Below the pieces are notes generated by a model that was given only the letters and a program-made list of their open reading frames with translations, did no database searches and was not told where the DNA came from. Below are positions 1 through 8,114 of a DNA stretch of 64,000 nt, piece after piece. Every line of letters begins with the position of its first letter. Positions within the stretch are counted from its first letter, which is position 1. The DNA is from Sulfitobacter sp. CW3. Its GTDB lineage: Bacteria > Pseudomonadota > Alphaproteobacteria > Rhodobacterales > Rhodobacteraceae. Position numbers and translations under genes: made by a program. The stretch covers positions 610,527 to 674,526 of the forward strand of contig NZ_JAHXRL010000002.1 in the NCBI RefSeq assembly GCF_019392245.1, written 5' to 3'.

Positions 1-1
1 C

Positions 2-571
2 GGTCTGGGTCGCCCAGACTATCACTGCGCCATCATCGTGCGCGCCGACAGCGGCATCAACGTGCCAACCGACCTCAAGGGCAAGAAGGTGGCCTTTGGC
101 GATATCGGTTCGACCTCCAACATGCTTTGCCCAATGCAGGTGCTGGCCGACCACGGTGTTGATCCCGTCAATGACATCGAGAAAACCCACACATCGCGCA
201 ACATCGCCCATGAAGCGCTGAAAAATGGCGATGTGGATGCTATCGGATCCAACGCGGGCAGCTGGTTGAGCGTGCGCAACAAAGAAACCGATCTGCCATA
301 TGGTTTCTTCAAGATGATCGCGCGTTCAGGGGACCTGCCCAACGACATGATCATGGTCGGTGCGCATGTGCCAACAGACGCGGGCAACGCCGTGCGCGAT
401 GCGATCCTTGAAAACAAGGACGCGGTCATCGCAGGCATCACCGCCCATGAAGAGAACGACAAATATGTCGGCATGGACCTCGTCGCGATTGAAGACAGCG
501 CCTATGACTATGTCCGTTCGATGTATTCGAACGCCGGCTACCCTCAGTTCGATAACTTCATCGGTGACTGA
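2..571 (+). CDS. phnD: Phosphonate ABC transporter substrate-binding protein PhnD (5' truncated by window edge)
   Basis: C-terminal about 189 residues of a periplasmic phosphonate/phosphite-binding protein; the reading frame is open to the left edge, so the start and signal peptide lie outside. The visible part has the PhnD-type lobe, with a G-D-I-G-S-T-S segment near residue 36 of the fragment and the acid-rich tail ending in F-I-G-D. Its stop overlaps the start of phnC by 8 bases, so it belongs to the phnDCE operon. The family delivers phosphonates to an inner-membrane importer. Identification rests on family resemblance and the adjoining ATPase and permease; the exact ligand cannot be read. 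Confidence 0.88.
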   Translation, partial: GLGRPDYHCAIIVRADSGINVPTDLKGKKVAFGDIGSTSNMLCPMQVLADHGVDPVNDIEKTHTSRNIAHEALKNGDVDAIGSNAGSWLSVRNKETDLPYGFFKMIARSGDLPNDMIMVGAHVPTDAGNAVRDAILENKDAVIAGITAHEENDKYVGMDLVAIEDSAYDYVRSMYSNAGYPQFDNFIGD

Positions 572-1382
572 TCTTTCGCTGAAGGAAAGGACGGTCGCGC
601 CAGCGCCGTCCAAGCCAACCGGGGCGGCTTTCGCCCCGGTTTCACCTGTTGATATCGAGGCGCGCGCCGTCTCTAAGAACTTTGCTGATACGCCGATCTT
701 TTCGGACGTCAGTTTCCGCCTTGCGCGTGGCGAAGCGACGGCCTTGGTCGGTGCGAATGGTACCGGGAAATCAACCTTGCTGCGGTGCCTGATGGGATTG
801 ATCCCGACCACTGACGGCAGCGTGCATTTGCTGGGCCAACAGATAGATGCGGCCACGGGACGACAGATGCGCGGGCTTCGCGCACAAGTCGGTCTTGTGT
901 CTCAGAAACACAATCTGGTGCCCCGGCTTTCGGTTCTGTCGAACGTTGTGCACGGCATGCTGGGCAAACATCCCGGCCTGCGCCACTGGAGCCATTCGCT
1001 GGCCCCGCAATCCTCCAGAGATGCGGCCATGCAGGCGCTTGAGCGTGTCGGCCTCGCTGATTATGCAAATAGGCGCGCGGATCGCTTGTCAGGCGGGCAA
1101 TCACAACGTGTGGCCATTGCCCGCGCCATCGTGAGCGCGCCAAAAATTCTCTTTGCCGACGAGCCGTGCGCCTCGCTTGATCCAAGCGCCGGCGAAGATG
1201 TGATGGAGCTGTTTTTCCAGCTTGTCCGCGACGAAGACGTCACTGTGGTTTTCACCTCCCATAACATCGCGCATGCGCTGAAATATGGCGATCGGGTGCT
1301 GGGTCTTGCGCAGGGGCGGATCAAGCTTGATGCAACGTCTGCCTCGCTCGACACTGCTGATCTAAGAGGTCTTTATGATTGA
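564..1382 (+). CDS. phnC: Phosphonate ABC transporter ATP-binding protein PhnC
   Basis: ATPase of the phosphonate importer, 272 residues from a GTG start at 564 that overlaps the phnD stop by 8 bases. Walker A GANGTGKS is near residues 63-70, the signature LSGGQ near 174-178, and Walker B ILFADEP just after 194; a switch histidine follows in TSHNIAH. The frame stays open further upstream, but that sequence lies inside phnD and reads as low-quality shadow coding, so the overlap start is preferred. The stop overlaps the phnE start by 8 bases. An N-terminal extension of about 28 residues before the ABC domain is longer than usual. Confidence 0.9.
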   Translation: MTDLSLKERTVAPAPSKPTGAAFAPVSPVDIEARAVSKNFADTPIFSDVSFRLARGEATALVGANGTGKSTLLRCLMGLIPTTDGSVHLLGQQIDAATGRQMRGLRAQVGLVSQKHNLVPRLSVLSNVVHGMLGKHPGLRHWSHSLAPQSSRDAAMQALERVGLADYANRRADRLSGGQSQRVAIARAIVSAPKILFADEPCASLDPSAGEDVMELFFQLVRDEDVTVVFTSHNIAHALKYGDRVLGLAQGRIKLDATSASLDTADLRGLYD

Positions 1383-2193
1383 TATCGCCCCGCCGCGGTC
1401 CGGTCTGGTTCGTTTTGAACGGCCATCGGCTCTCAACTTTTTGGGTTACGCCTTGGGCCTCGTCGTCATTGTTTGGTGCCTCGCCGGTGCGGGGTTCTCA
1501 CTCGATAAAGTGGCAAGCGCCCCGCCCCGCTTTGCCGATTTTGCCCAACGGGCCTTCCCGCCCAACCTCGAACCGCAAGTGCTTGCCCGGCTTGGTTGGA
1601 AGATGGTCGAGACCCTGCAAACCGCCGTCGCTGGCGCGGTGATCGGGGTGATCCTGTCCGTGCCAGTTGCGCTGCTGGCCGCCAAAGGACTGATCGCCGG
1701 GCCATGGGTGAACCAGATTGTGCGCACTGCGCTAAGCTTTATTCGCGCCGTGCCGGATATCGCCTGGGCGCTTGTGTTTGTTGTGGCTGTCGGTCTTGGG
1801 CCCTTTGCAGGCATGCTGGCCATCGTGATCGACACCATAGGGTTTTGCGGACGTTTCTTTGCCGACGATATGGAAGCAACCGACAAAGGCCCCGCCGAAA
1901 GCCTGACAGCGACAGGCGCGCGCAAACTTGATGTAGTGGCCTGCGCCACGATCCCCGGCAGCCTGCCTGCTTTCATTTCCACGTCGCTTTTTGCGTTGGA
2001 AAAAGCGGTGCGTTCGTCGACCATCCTGGGTCTTGTCGGCGCGGGCGGGATCGGGATCGAATTGAAAGTAGGTTTTGACCTGTTTGATTATCCCACTGCG
2101 ATGACCGTGATCTTGATGATTGCGATTGTGGTCATCGGCATCGAACAGATTTCGGGCTGGGCCCGCACACGTATTATCGGAGAACAACGGTGA
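1375..2193 (+). CDS. phnE: Phosphonate ABC transporter permease PhnE
   Basis: Inner-membrane permease of 272 residues with about six hydrophobic segments. The binding-protein-dependent transport signature lies around residues 180-200 (E-S-L-T-A-T-G-A at its core), the site where the ATPase docks. It follows phnC with an 8-base overlap and itself overlaps the next gene by four bases (GTGA), so translation is coupled through the whole unit. Only one permease gene is visible, so the channel is probably a homodimer. The family transports phosphonates and related organophosphorus compounds. Confidence 0.9.
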   Translation: MIDIAPPRSGLVRFERPSALNFLGYALGLVVIVWCLAGAGFSLDKVASAPPRFADFAQRAFPPNLEPQVLARLGWKMVETLQTAVAGAVIGVILSVPVALLAAKGLIAGPWVNQIVRTALSFIRAVPDIAWALVFVVAVGLGPFAGMLAIVIDTIGFCGRFFADDMEATDKGPAESLTATGARKLDVVACATIPGSLPAFISTSLFALEKAVRSSTILGLVGAGGIGIELKVGFDLFDYPTAMTVILMIAIVVIGIEQISGWARTRIIGEQR

Positions 2194-2846
2194 AGTCAGA
2201 TACAGCCGATCAACACTGGAACGTTCAATGGAACACCATCGCGGCGGACAGCAAATGGCTGACGCCCGAACCAGATGTGCAAGACTGGGCCGCGGGCCTG
2301 ACCAAAGGCGCGCGTATCCTTGATCTTGGGGCGGGTGTGGGCCGTCACGCGCTTTGGCTGGCCGCCCAAGGCTTTGACGTGGTCGCTTTGGATGCCGCTC
2401 GGGGCGGGCTGGCAGAGATCGACAAGGCCGGCGGTGTGGACACGGTTCTGGCCCGCATGGACGCGCTGCCCTTTGATGACCGCACGTTTGACCACGTGCT
2501 GAGCTGGAACGTCATCTATCATGGCGATGAAGACATCTTGCTGCGCACAATTGCCGGGATCCGCCGCGTGCTGAAGCCCTGCGGCAACTTTATGGGCACC
2601 ATGCTGTCAAAGCGCCGCCTGCCCTATGAACAGGCCAAATACGATGGTCACGAGATTGGTCGCAACGCATGGGTGTTTGATGCGCCCGAAACGGATAAGA
2701 TCCATCCACACTACTTTTGCACTGCGGCCGAGCTGTTGGCCCTGTTTTCAGGCTTTGAATGCTTACGGCTCGAGGACCGCGAACACGAAAAGCCGGGGTC
2801 TTGGCATTGGCATCTGACGATGGAAAAACTGGGGTCACAAACGTAA
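2190..2846 (+). CDS. Class I SAM-dependent methyltransferase inside the phosphonate operon
   Basis: A 218-residue protein starting at GTG 2190, overlapping phnE by four bases. It has the Rossmann SAM-binding motif I (ILDLGAGVGRH, residues about 43-53), an acidic end of beta-2 (VVALDAA) and a motif IV-like SWNVIYH segment, as in the Methyltransf_11/25 and TehB-like families. It lies between the permease and phnM with no intergenic space, so it is co-transcribed with phosphonate genes. The substrate is unknown. A role acting on a phosphonate or on a by-product is inferred from position only. Confidence 0.82.
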   Translation: MKSDTADQHWNVQWNTIAADSKWLTPEPDVQDWAAGLTKGARILDLGAGVGRHALWLAAQGFDVVALDAARGGLAEIDKAGGVDTVLARMDALPFDDRTFDHVLSWNVIYHGDEDILLRTIAGIRRVLKPCGNFMGTMLSKRRLPYEQAKYDGHEIGRNAWVFDAPETDKIHPHYFCTAAELLALFSGFECLRLEDREHEKPGSWHWHLTMEKLGSQT

Positions 2847-4052
2847 ATGATTACCTTTGAAGGCGCGCAGGTTTATCTGCCGAACGAGATCGCGGAAACG
2901 ACCGTGGCGGTCAGCAATGGCCAGATTGTCGAAATAGGCGGCCCCGCACAGGGCGAGGTGATCGACGCGCGCGGGTTGATCCTGGCCCCTGCCCTCGTCG
3001 ACGTGCACGGAGATGCATTTGAGCGGCAATTGATGCCCCGTCCCGGTGTTTATTTCCCCACCGAAACCGCCTTGATCGACACCGACCGCCAGCTTGCGAC
3101 CAATGGCATCGCCACGGCCTATCACGCCATCACACTGGGATGGGAGCCGGGCCTGCGCGATGTGGCGCGAGGCCGTGATCTGATGCAGGCCATGGTCGAT
3201 CTGGCCCCTCGACTGACCGTTGAGAACCGTGTGCAGCTGCGGTGGGAAACCTTCGCCTTTGAGGCTTTGGACGTCATCAAATGGGCGCTTGGCGGGCCGC
3301 TCCTGCCCTCGGTTGCGTTCAACGACCACACCTCGATGACCATGCGGGCCTATGACGTGCAGATACAAGACCGCGCGTTTGAGCTGTCACCGGATTTCTC
3401 GATCGCGTCGCTCGACGATGACCGGATGAAAAAGCGCACAGCCTCCAAGGCGCATCGCGCAGGGCTGAGCGAGCAGGATTATATCGCCCTTTTGGCCCGC
3501 GTCTGGGATCGGCGCGCCAAGGTGCCGGCGGCCATCGCCGAGGTCGCGCAGATGGCCCGTGCTGCGGGTGCGCCCATGCTCAGCCATGATGACACAAGGG
3601 CCGAAACCCGCGCATATTTTCGCGATCTTGGCGCAGGGGTTGCCGAATTTCCGATGGTGATGGAAGCAGCCGAGGCCGCCCGCGCTGGCGGCGATCCGAT
3701 CATCTTTGGCGCGCCCAATGCGGCGCGCGGTGGCAGCCACATCGGCTCTCTCGGGGCCGGAGATATGGTCGAGGCAGGACTGTGCGATGCGCTGGCCTCG
3801 GACTATTTCTATCCGGCGATGCTGGCCGCGATTGCCAGACTTGACGCAGAGCGGCGCGCAGACCGTTTGGCGCTTTGGTCACTGATCTCTGCAGGCCCTG
3901 CGCGCGCAATGAACTTGGACGACCGCGGCGAGATTTCCGTTGGTAAAAGAGCAGATTTGGTGCTGGTCGATTGGCCTGATGGGTCTGCTCCGGCTGTTCA
4001 AGGCACATGGGTTGCGGGGCGCTGTTCCTACCGTGGTATGCCCGCTGGATAA
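2847..4052 (+). CDS. phnM: Alpha-D-ribose 1-methylphosphonate 5-triphosphate diphosphatase PhnM
   Basis: Amidohydrolase-superfamily enzyme of 401 residues; the ATG directly abuts the previous stop codon. The metal-binding segment VDVHGDAFERQ (histidine near residue 54) is the PhnM form of the amidohydrolase HxH strand, and later His/Asp clusters (FNDHTSM near 157, LSHDDT near 248) complete the metal site. PhnM removes pyrophosphate from ribose 1-methylphosphonate triphosphate in the C-P lyase pathway. The C-P lyase core genes phnGHIJKL are not in the window and may lie upstream of phnD. Length fits the family. Confidence 0.9.
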   Translation: MITFEGAQVYLPNEIAETTVAVSNGQIVEIGGPAQGEVIDARGLILAPALVDVHGDAFERQLMPRPGVYFPTETALIDTDRQLATNGIATAYHAITLGWEPGLRDVARGRDLMQAMVDLAPRLTVENRVQLRWETFAFEALDVIKWALGGPLLPSVAFNDHTSMTMRAYDVQIQDRAFELSPDFSIASLDDDRMKKRTASKAHRAGLSEQDYIALLARVWDRRAKVPAAIAEVAQMARAAGAPMLSHDDTRAETRAYFRDLGAGVAEFPMVMEAAEAARAGGDPIIFGAPNAARGGSHIGSLGAGDMVEAGLCDALASDYFYPAMLAAIARLDAERRADRLALWSLISAGPARAMNLDDRGEISVGKRADLVLVDWPDGSAPAVQGTWVAGRCSYRGMPAG

Positions 4053-4054
4053 AC

Positions 4055-4231
4055 CTGCCACGCCTTGACCGCGACGACCTCCCCGCCATCGGGCTCGGCG
4101 GCACCCAGATCATGGGCTGTGGCACCTTGATATAGGCCGATGCGGCGCTGTTGCCGGAAATGGCCAAAGACCTTGGGTTGACCCACTCAGAGGTCTTTGG
4201 CGTGTTGTCACTGGGGCTGTTTTCTAGTGCC
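4055..4231 (+). pseudogene. Remnant of an MFS transporter N-terminus with an in-frame stop
   Basis: Immediately after phnM, the frame beginning about 4055 reads DRDDLPAIGLGG..., then MGCGTLI, a TAG stop at 4133-4135, then ADAALLPEMAKDLGLTHSEV and VLSLGLF. This pattern (short polar start, first membrane helix, LLPEMAKDLGL loop, second helix) looks like the N-terminus of a major facilitator superfamily permease. The TAG sits inside the first helix, and the similarity ends after about 55 residues where the sulfatase-like sequence begins. I read it as a decayed fragment left by a deletion. The MFS assignment is from pattern only. Confidence 0.5.
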
Positions 4232-5146
4232 GCACAGGACGACGAACCGTGGTGTCTCTATGTTGGGCTGGTCGCACCGCACCACCCGCTTGTGGCACCG
4301 CAGGAGTTTTATGATCTCTATCCGCTCGACAGCCTGCCGCCGGATAAATTGCGGCAGCGCGACGGTTACAAACAGCACCCGTGGCTGGAAAAGATGTCCC
4401 ATGCGATGGTCGGGGAAGACGGCTGGCAGAACGAGGAAGAGCGCCGCAGCGCGATTGCCGCCTATTACGGGCTGACCAGTTATATGGACCACAACGTGGG
4501 CCGTATCGTCGACGCCCTGCGCGCCAGCGGCCAGTTTGATGACACCACGATCATCTACAGCAGCGACCACGGTGAGAACATTGGCGTGCGCGATTTGTGG
4601 GGCAAGATGAACATGTACGAGGAATCAGCGGCGATACCGTTGATCGTAGCCCCAGCGCCAAACGCAGCGTCCGCGCCGCGCGCGACATGTGCCACGACTG
4701 CCAGCCTGCTCGATATCTCTGAAACGATCCTGGATCATTTTGACGCCGATCTACCCGGTGACCGCCCGGGGCAGTCACTGTACGCTATGGCGCAAACAGA
4801 CGATAACACCGATCGGGCTGTATTCAGCGAATATCATGCAATCGGGGCGGTGTCGGGCGCATTCATGCTCCGCAAGGGCCGCTGGAAACTGATCGAATAT
4901 GTGGGGTTTGAGCCTGAAATGTTCGATTTGGACACCGATCCCGAGGAACTGACTGATTTGGCGCAAAACCCAGATTACGCTGACGTTCTGGCGATGTTGA
5001 AAGCCGAGATGCGACAGGTTTGCGATCTCGAGGCCGTCAATGCGATGGCGTTTGCGGATCAGGAAGAAATGATCAAAGCCTATGGCGGCAAGGAAATCGC
5101 CGCGACCATGGGCGCTCCGTCATCGACGCCGCCACCAAAAACCTGA
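4232..5146 (+). pseudogene. 5'-truncated sulfatase (choline-sulfatase-like), catalytic N-terminus missing
   Basis: About 305 residues match the C-terminal two thirds of a type I sulfatase or phosphonate monoester hydrolase-like enzyme: WCLYVGLVAPHHPL, the metal-binding SSDHGE near 4560, and the KMNMYEESAAIPLIV strand. The N-terminal third, with the C/S-x-P-x-R formylglycine site and the first metal-binding aspartates, is absent, so catalysis is not expected. The frame is fused without a break to the MFS-like remnant from about 4220. A TTG at 4151 could still start a hybrid protein of 331 residues, so expression cannot be excluded. Loss is probably recent because the remaining frame is intact. 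Confidence 0.72.
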
Positions 5147-5267
5147 GGGAGCATTGCCCCGGTCCCGCATATCGGGACTGACAAGACCCCTGTGACCCTT
5201 TGCGGGCGTTCTGCCGTGCTGCAACGCGCGTCTGCTAAAGCTTTAAACTACTGATCCGCCGCTCGCG

Positions 5268-6191
5268 TCAAACGTCCTTTTTAGGCGCTTTGCGTGAAAC
5301 ATTTGCACGCCCAAAATGATCTATCAGAAAATCCATAAACACGCGCACTTTGGCAGAGACGACATTGCTTTTCGGGTAAATCAGCCAGAGGGCGGGATTA
5401 TTTGTTAACTCGTAATCGGGCAAAACTCGCACCAGCGATCCGTTCTCAAGCTCCTTTTGCACGGCCCAGAATGAATTGATCGATATCCCCGCGCCATTAA
5501 GCGTTGTTAGTTTCTGGGTCAGCCCATCGTTCAAGATCAGGTATTGGGCAGCGCGTTTTGGATCAAAAAGCGCCTGCATGCCGGCACTTGAGACCAGCGT
5601 TCTTGGCTCAAGGTCACTGAATGCAATCAATCGATGTTTCCCCAAATCCTCGGGGGTGTTCGGGGTGCCATAATGTTCAAGATAGGTCGGTGACGCGCAT
5701 AAAATACGCCTATCATCAGCCAGCTTGCGCGCGGTCAGGCTGCTATCAGCAAGGACCGAGTTGCGCAGGGCAAGGTCGTAACTACCTTCGATAAGATCGA
5801 ACTGCGTGTCGGATAGGTGCAAGTCGAGCCGAAGATCGGGATATTTGTCCATGAATACCGGCAGCAGGGGCGCGATGTAGAGCTGTGCGAATGTACTGGG
5901 CGCTGCGAAGCGCAATGTGCCGCTCACCTTGGTCCGGCCCTTACCAAGGGCGGCAAGGGCGGCTTCTTCCTGGGCGATCATTTCGCGCGCATAGGGCAGA
6001 AAGTCTTGCCCCTCCAAGGACAGAGATACCTTGCGGGTTGAACGGTGTAATAGATCCGCGCCGACAAGATGCTCTAACTTCGCGATGCGCGTGCTCGCGA
6101 CAGCAGGGGCCATGCCGAGCGTACGGCCAGCGGCGCTGATGTTCAGTTTCTCGCAAGCAAGAACAAAAAGGCGGAGGGTTTGAGTGTCCAT
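5268..6191 (-). CDS. LysR-family transcriptional regulator
   Basis: A 307-residue regulator with an N-terminal winged helix-turn-helix (residues about 3-60, with LNISAAGRTLGMAPAVASTRIAKLE) and a C-terminal substrate-binding fold of two alpha/beta lobes. It is transcribed divergently from the CmcJ-like gene across 98 bases, the usual LysR layout, so it probably controls that gene and the SDR behind it, as well as itself. An A/T-rich promoter region and a perfect TTTCAT-aag-ATGAAA palindrome lie between them. The inducer is unknown. Confidence 0.93.
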   Translation of the reverse strand: MDTQTLRLFVLACEKLNISAAGRTLGMAPAVASTRIAKLEHLVGADLLHRSTRKVSLSLEGQDFLPYAREMIAQEEAALAALGKGRTKVSGTLRFAAPSTFAQLYIAPLLPVFMDKYPDLRLDLHLSDTQFDLIEGSYDLALRNSVLADSSLTARKLADDRRILCASPTYLEHYGTPNTPEDLGKHRLIAFSDLEPRTLVSSAGMQALFDPKRAAQYLILNDGLTQKLTTLNGAGISINSFWAVQKELENGSLVRVLPDYELTNNPALWLIYPKSNVVSAKVRVFMDFLIDHFGRANVSRKAPKKDV

Positions 6192-6261
6192 ATCATTTAC
6201 TTTTTCGGAATACTGAAATCAAATCTACCTTCTTTATATCAATTTTTGAAGTGATACCTGT

Positions 6262-6276
6262 TTTCATAAGATGAAA
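6262..6276. promoter_or_regulatory. Palindrome in the LysR/CmcJ divergent promoter
   Basis: TTTCAT-aag-ATGAAA is a perfect 6-base inverted repeat ending 13 bases before the ATG at 6290, inside the only non-coding stretch between the LysR gene and its divergent neighbour. It is a candidate operator. LysR boxes classically contain T-N11-A, which this overlaps, but no binding data can be inferred. Confidence 0.4.
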
Positions 6277-6289
6277 GCAGGAGCACGCG

Positions 6290-7075
6290 ATGGCCCAGAC
6301 CGCGACCGTAAATTACCACGTCCACAAGCCCGAGCGGCAGGCCTTTGAACTTGATGCTGGCGGGATCGTCGGCAACCTGATTTCACCCGAACTCGCGTCA
6401 ACGCTGGTGCAGGTTCGTGATGTACGCGGCGCTACGGCCCACATGTCGTTCAACGCTGCTTCTGTCGGCTTCGCGACCTCTCCGACCGATGTTGTTTCCT
6501 TTGACGCCGGGCAGGACTGGCAGCAAAACTATGACAAAGAGCTGTCCGAACTGTTGACCACTGAAATCGGCGCGCAAGAGGTCATCATCTTTGACCATAC
6601 TGTCCGTACCGACGATCCCGACGCCGACCGTAAACCGGCCCGCAATGTGCATAGCGATTACAGCGTGGATGGTGCCAACAAACGGCTGATCGATATTCTG
6701 GGCCAGGACAAAGCCGTCGAATGGTCCGATGGGCACTTTGCATTTATCAACCTGTGGCGGCCCATCGGCGCGGCGATCAATTCCGCCCCGCTGGGATTTA
6801 TTCGCCCTTCCAGTGTTGCGGATCAGGATTGGGTTCTGCTTGACCTGATTTACCCAGACCGCACAGGCCAGATCATGGGGATCGCCGCGAACCCCGATCA
6901 TGAATGGTTTTATATGTCCAAAATGACACCGGATGAGGTGGCGTTCTTCAACATCTTCGATAATCGCGGCCTGCCTTCAATCGCTCACAGCGCGCTTGAT
7001 ATGGTAGAAGACCCCAACATTCACACGGTCCGGCGCAGCATCGAAAGCCGTACATTGGTCCGCTACGCGGCCTAA
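6290..7075 (+). CDS. CmcJ/NvfI-family oxidoreductase
   Basis: A 261-residue protein with the layout of the CmcJ/NvfI/GA4-desaturase-related family. An early H-K-P-E-R-Q region is followed by the ordered motifs I-F-D-H-T-V-R (about 101-107), N-V-H-S-D-Y-S (about 121-127) and F-I-N-L-W-R-P-I (about 152-159), ending in an E-S-R-T-L-V-R-Y tail. The HSD pattern suggests a non-haem iron site of the 2-oxoglutarate dioxygenase type. Family members act in cephamycin, gibberellin and fungal product pathways; the substrate here is unknown. It has a clear RBS (GCAGGAG) and precedes the SDR gene by 36 bases, so they likely form a two-gene unit under the divergent LysR regulator. Confidence 0.8.
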   Translation: MAQTATVNYHVHKPERQAFELDAGGIVGNLISPELASTLVQVRDVRGATAHMSFNAASVGFATSPTDVVSFDAGQDWQQNYDKELSELLTTEIGAQEVIIFDHTVRTDDPDADRKPARNVHSDYSVDGANKRLIDILGQDKAVEWSDGHFAFINLWRPIGAAINSAPLGFIRPSSVADQDWVLLDLIYPDRTGQIMGIAANPDHEWFYMSKMTPDEVAFFNIFDNRGLPSIAHSALDMVEDPNIHTVRRSIESRTLVRYAA

Positions 7076-7111
7076 CCCACCCACATCGGACGACCCCTAA
7101 AGGATCACAAA

Positions 7112-7900
7112 ATGACCAAGACAATTCTTATCACAGGCTCCACCGATGGCATCGGCCTGCTTACCGCTCAAACCCTCGCCGCTGAGGGGCACACCATCCT
7201 TCTGCATGGTCGCAACCCCGCCAAGTTGGAAGCCGCCGCGAAATCCGTCGGCGGGACGACCGAGCAATACATAGCCGATCTGTCGAAGATGGCGGAGGTG
7301 TACGCGCTGGCGACGGCCATTCGAGAAAAGCACAGCCAGATCGACGTGGTTATCAATAACGCGGGCATCCTAAAGGCACCGAGTACCGTGACCGAAGACG
7401 GCTATGATATCAGGTTTATGGTGAACACTTTTGCCCCCTACGCGCTGACCGTTGCCTTGCTGCCGATCATCGCCAAAGACGGGTGTGTCGTGAACCTGTG
7501 CTCCGCCGCACAAGCGCCGGTTAATCTGGATGCTTTGCGCGGACGCAAAAAGCTGGACGATATGGGCGCTTATACACAAAGCAAACTGGCTATCACAATC
7601 TGGTCCCGCGAGATGGCAAAGGAACTGCCGGATGGCCCTGTCATTGTGGCGGTTAACCCCGCGTCCCTGCTGGCCTCAAAGATGGTTAAAGAAGGTTTTG
7701 GTATCGCGGGTAACGATCTGAGCATCGGTGCGAACATTCTGCGCGAAGCCGCATTAGGCGCGTCCTTTGCCGATGCCAGCGGCAAGTATTTCGACAACGA
7801 TAGCGGGCAATTCGCGCAACCCCATGCGGCGGCGCTTGATGCCGCTCACAGCGCCGAAGTGATGCAGGGGATCAAGGATGTGCTCGCCCCGCCGCGCTAA
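7112..7900 (+). CDS. Short-chain dehydrogenase/reductase (SDR family)
   Basis: A 262-residue classical-like SDR. The nucleotide-binding glycine motif is TGSTDGIG (residues about 7-14), NNAG lies near 85-88, and a YTQSK catalytic tetrad segment is near 155-159. It most resembles the retinol dehydrogenase/WW-domain oxidoreductase-like branch. It follows the CmcJ-like gene and is closed by two consecutive hairpins, so it is the last gene of the unit. Substrate and NAD/NADP preference cannot be decided, although the R in HGRNPAKLE after beta-2 favours NADPH. Confidence 0.9.
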   Translation: MTKTILITGSTDGIGLLTAQTLAAEGHTILLHGRNPAKLEAAAKSVGGTTEQYIADLSKMAEVYALATAIREKHSQIDVVINNAGILKAPSTVTEDGYDIRFMVNTFAPYALTVALLPIIAKDGCVVNLCSAAQAPVNLDALRGRKKLDDMGAYTQSKLAITIWSREMAKELPDGPVIVAVNPASLLASKMVKEGFGIAGNDLSIGANILREAALGASFADASGKYFDNDSGQFAQPHAAALDAAHSAEVMQGIKDVLAPPR

Positions 7901-7906
7901 ATTTAC

Positions 7907-7932
7907 AAAGGTCCGCCCAACGACGGACCTTT
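7907..7932 (+). terminator. Rho-independent terminator after the SDR gene
   Basis: Perfect 9-base stem AAAGGTCCG / CGGACCTTT around an 8-base loop, followed by a T-rich GTTCTTT tract, six bases after the SDR stop codon. Confidence 0.85.
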
Positions 7933-7962
7933 GTTCTTTGGCTGTATGGTGATCATGTTCAG

Positions 7963-7983
7963 GGGCCGTGATACGCACGGCCC
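7963..7983. terminator. Second hairpin downstream of the SDR unit
   Basis: Perfect 8-base stem GGGCCGTG / CACGGCCC with a 5-base loop, followed by TTGTTATG. It is a backup terminator about 30 bases after the first and separates the SDR unit from the next gene's promoter. Confidence 0.65.
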
Positions 7984-8114
7984 TTGTTATGCTGTCAGGC
8001 ATATTGCACCCTATTATATCTAAAAACGGAAAACTGAACTTAATATTAGGTCAATTTACTACATTCCAGAATGCAATAATTAACACACATCACTCATTTT
8101 TAAGGATGTGCACA

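Noticed and set aside
360..563. N-terminal extension of phnC to an ATG at 360
   Set aside because: The extension lies inside phnD in another frame, with shadow-like Ser/Thr/Arg composition; GTG 564 gives the normal overlap start.
4133..4135. Recoding of the TAG as selenocysteine-like or pyrrolysine read-through
   Set aside because: The surrounding fragment is truncated and fused to a headless sulfatase, so decay explains the stop; no recoding element is seen.
8049..8065. TTAA-n7-TCAA upstream of the MDR gene as a CtrA box
   Set aside because: The second half deviates and the region is generally A/T-rich.
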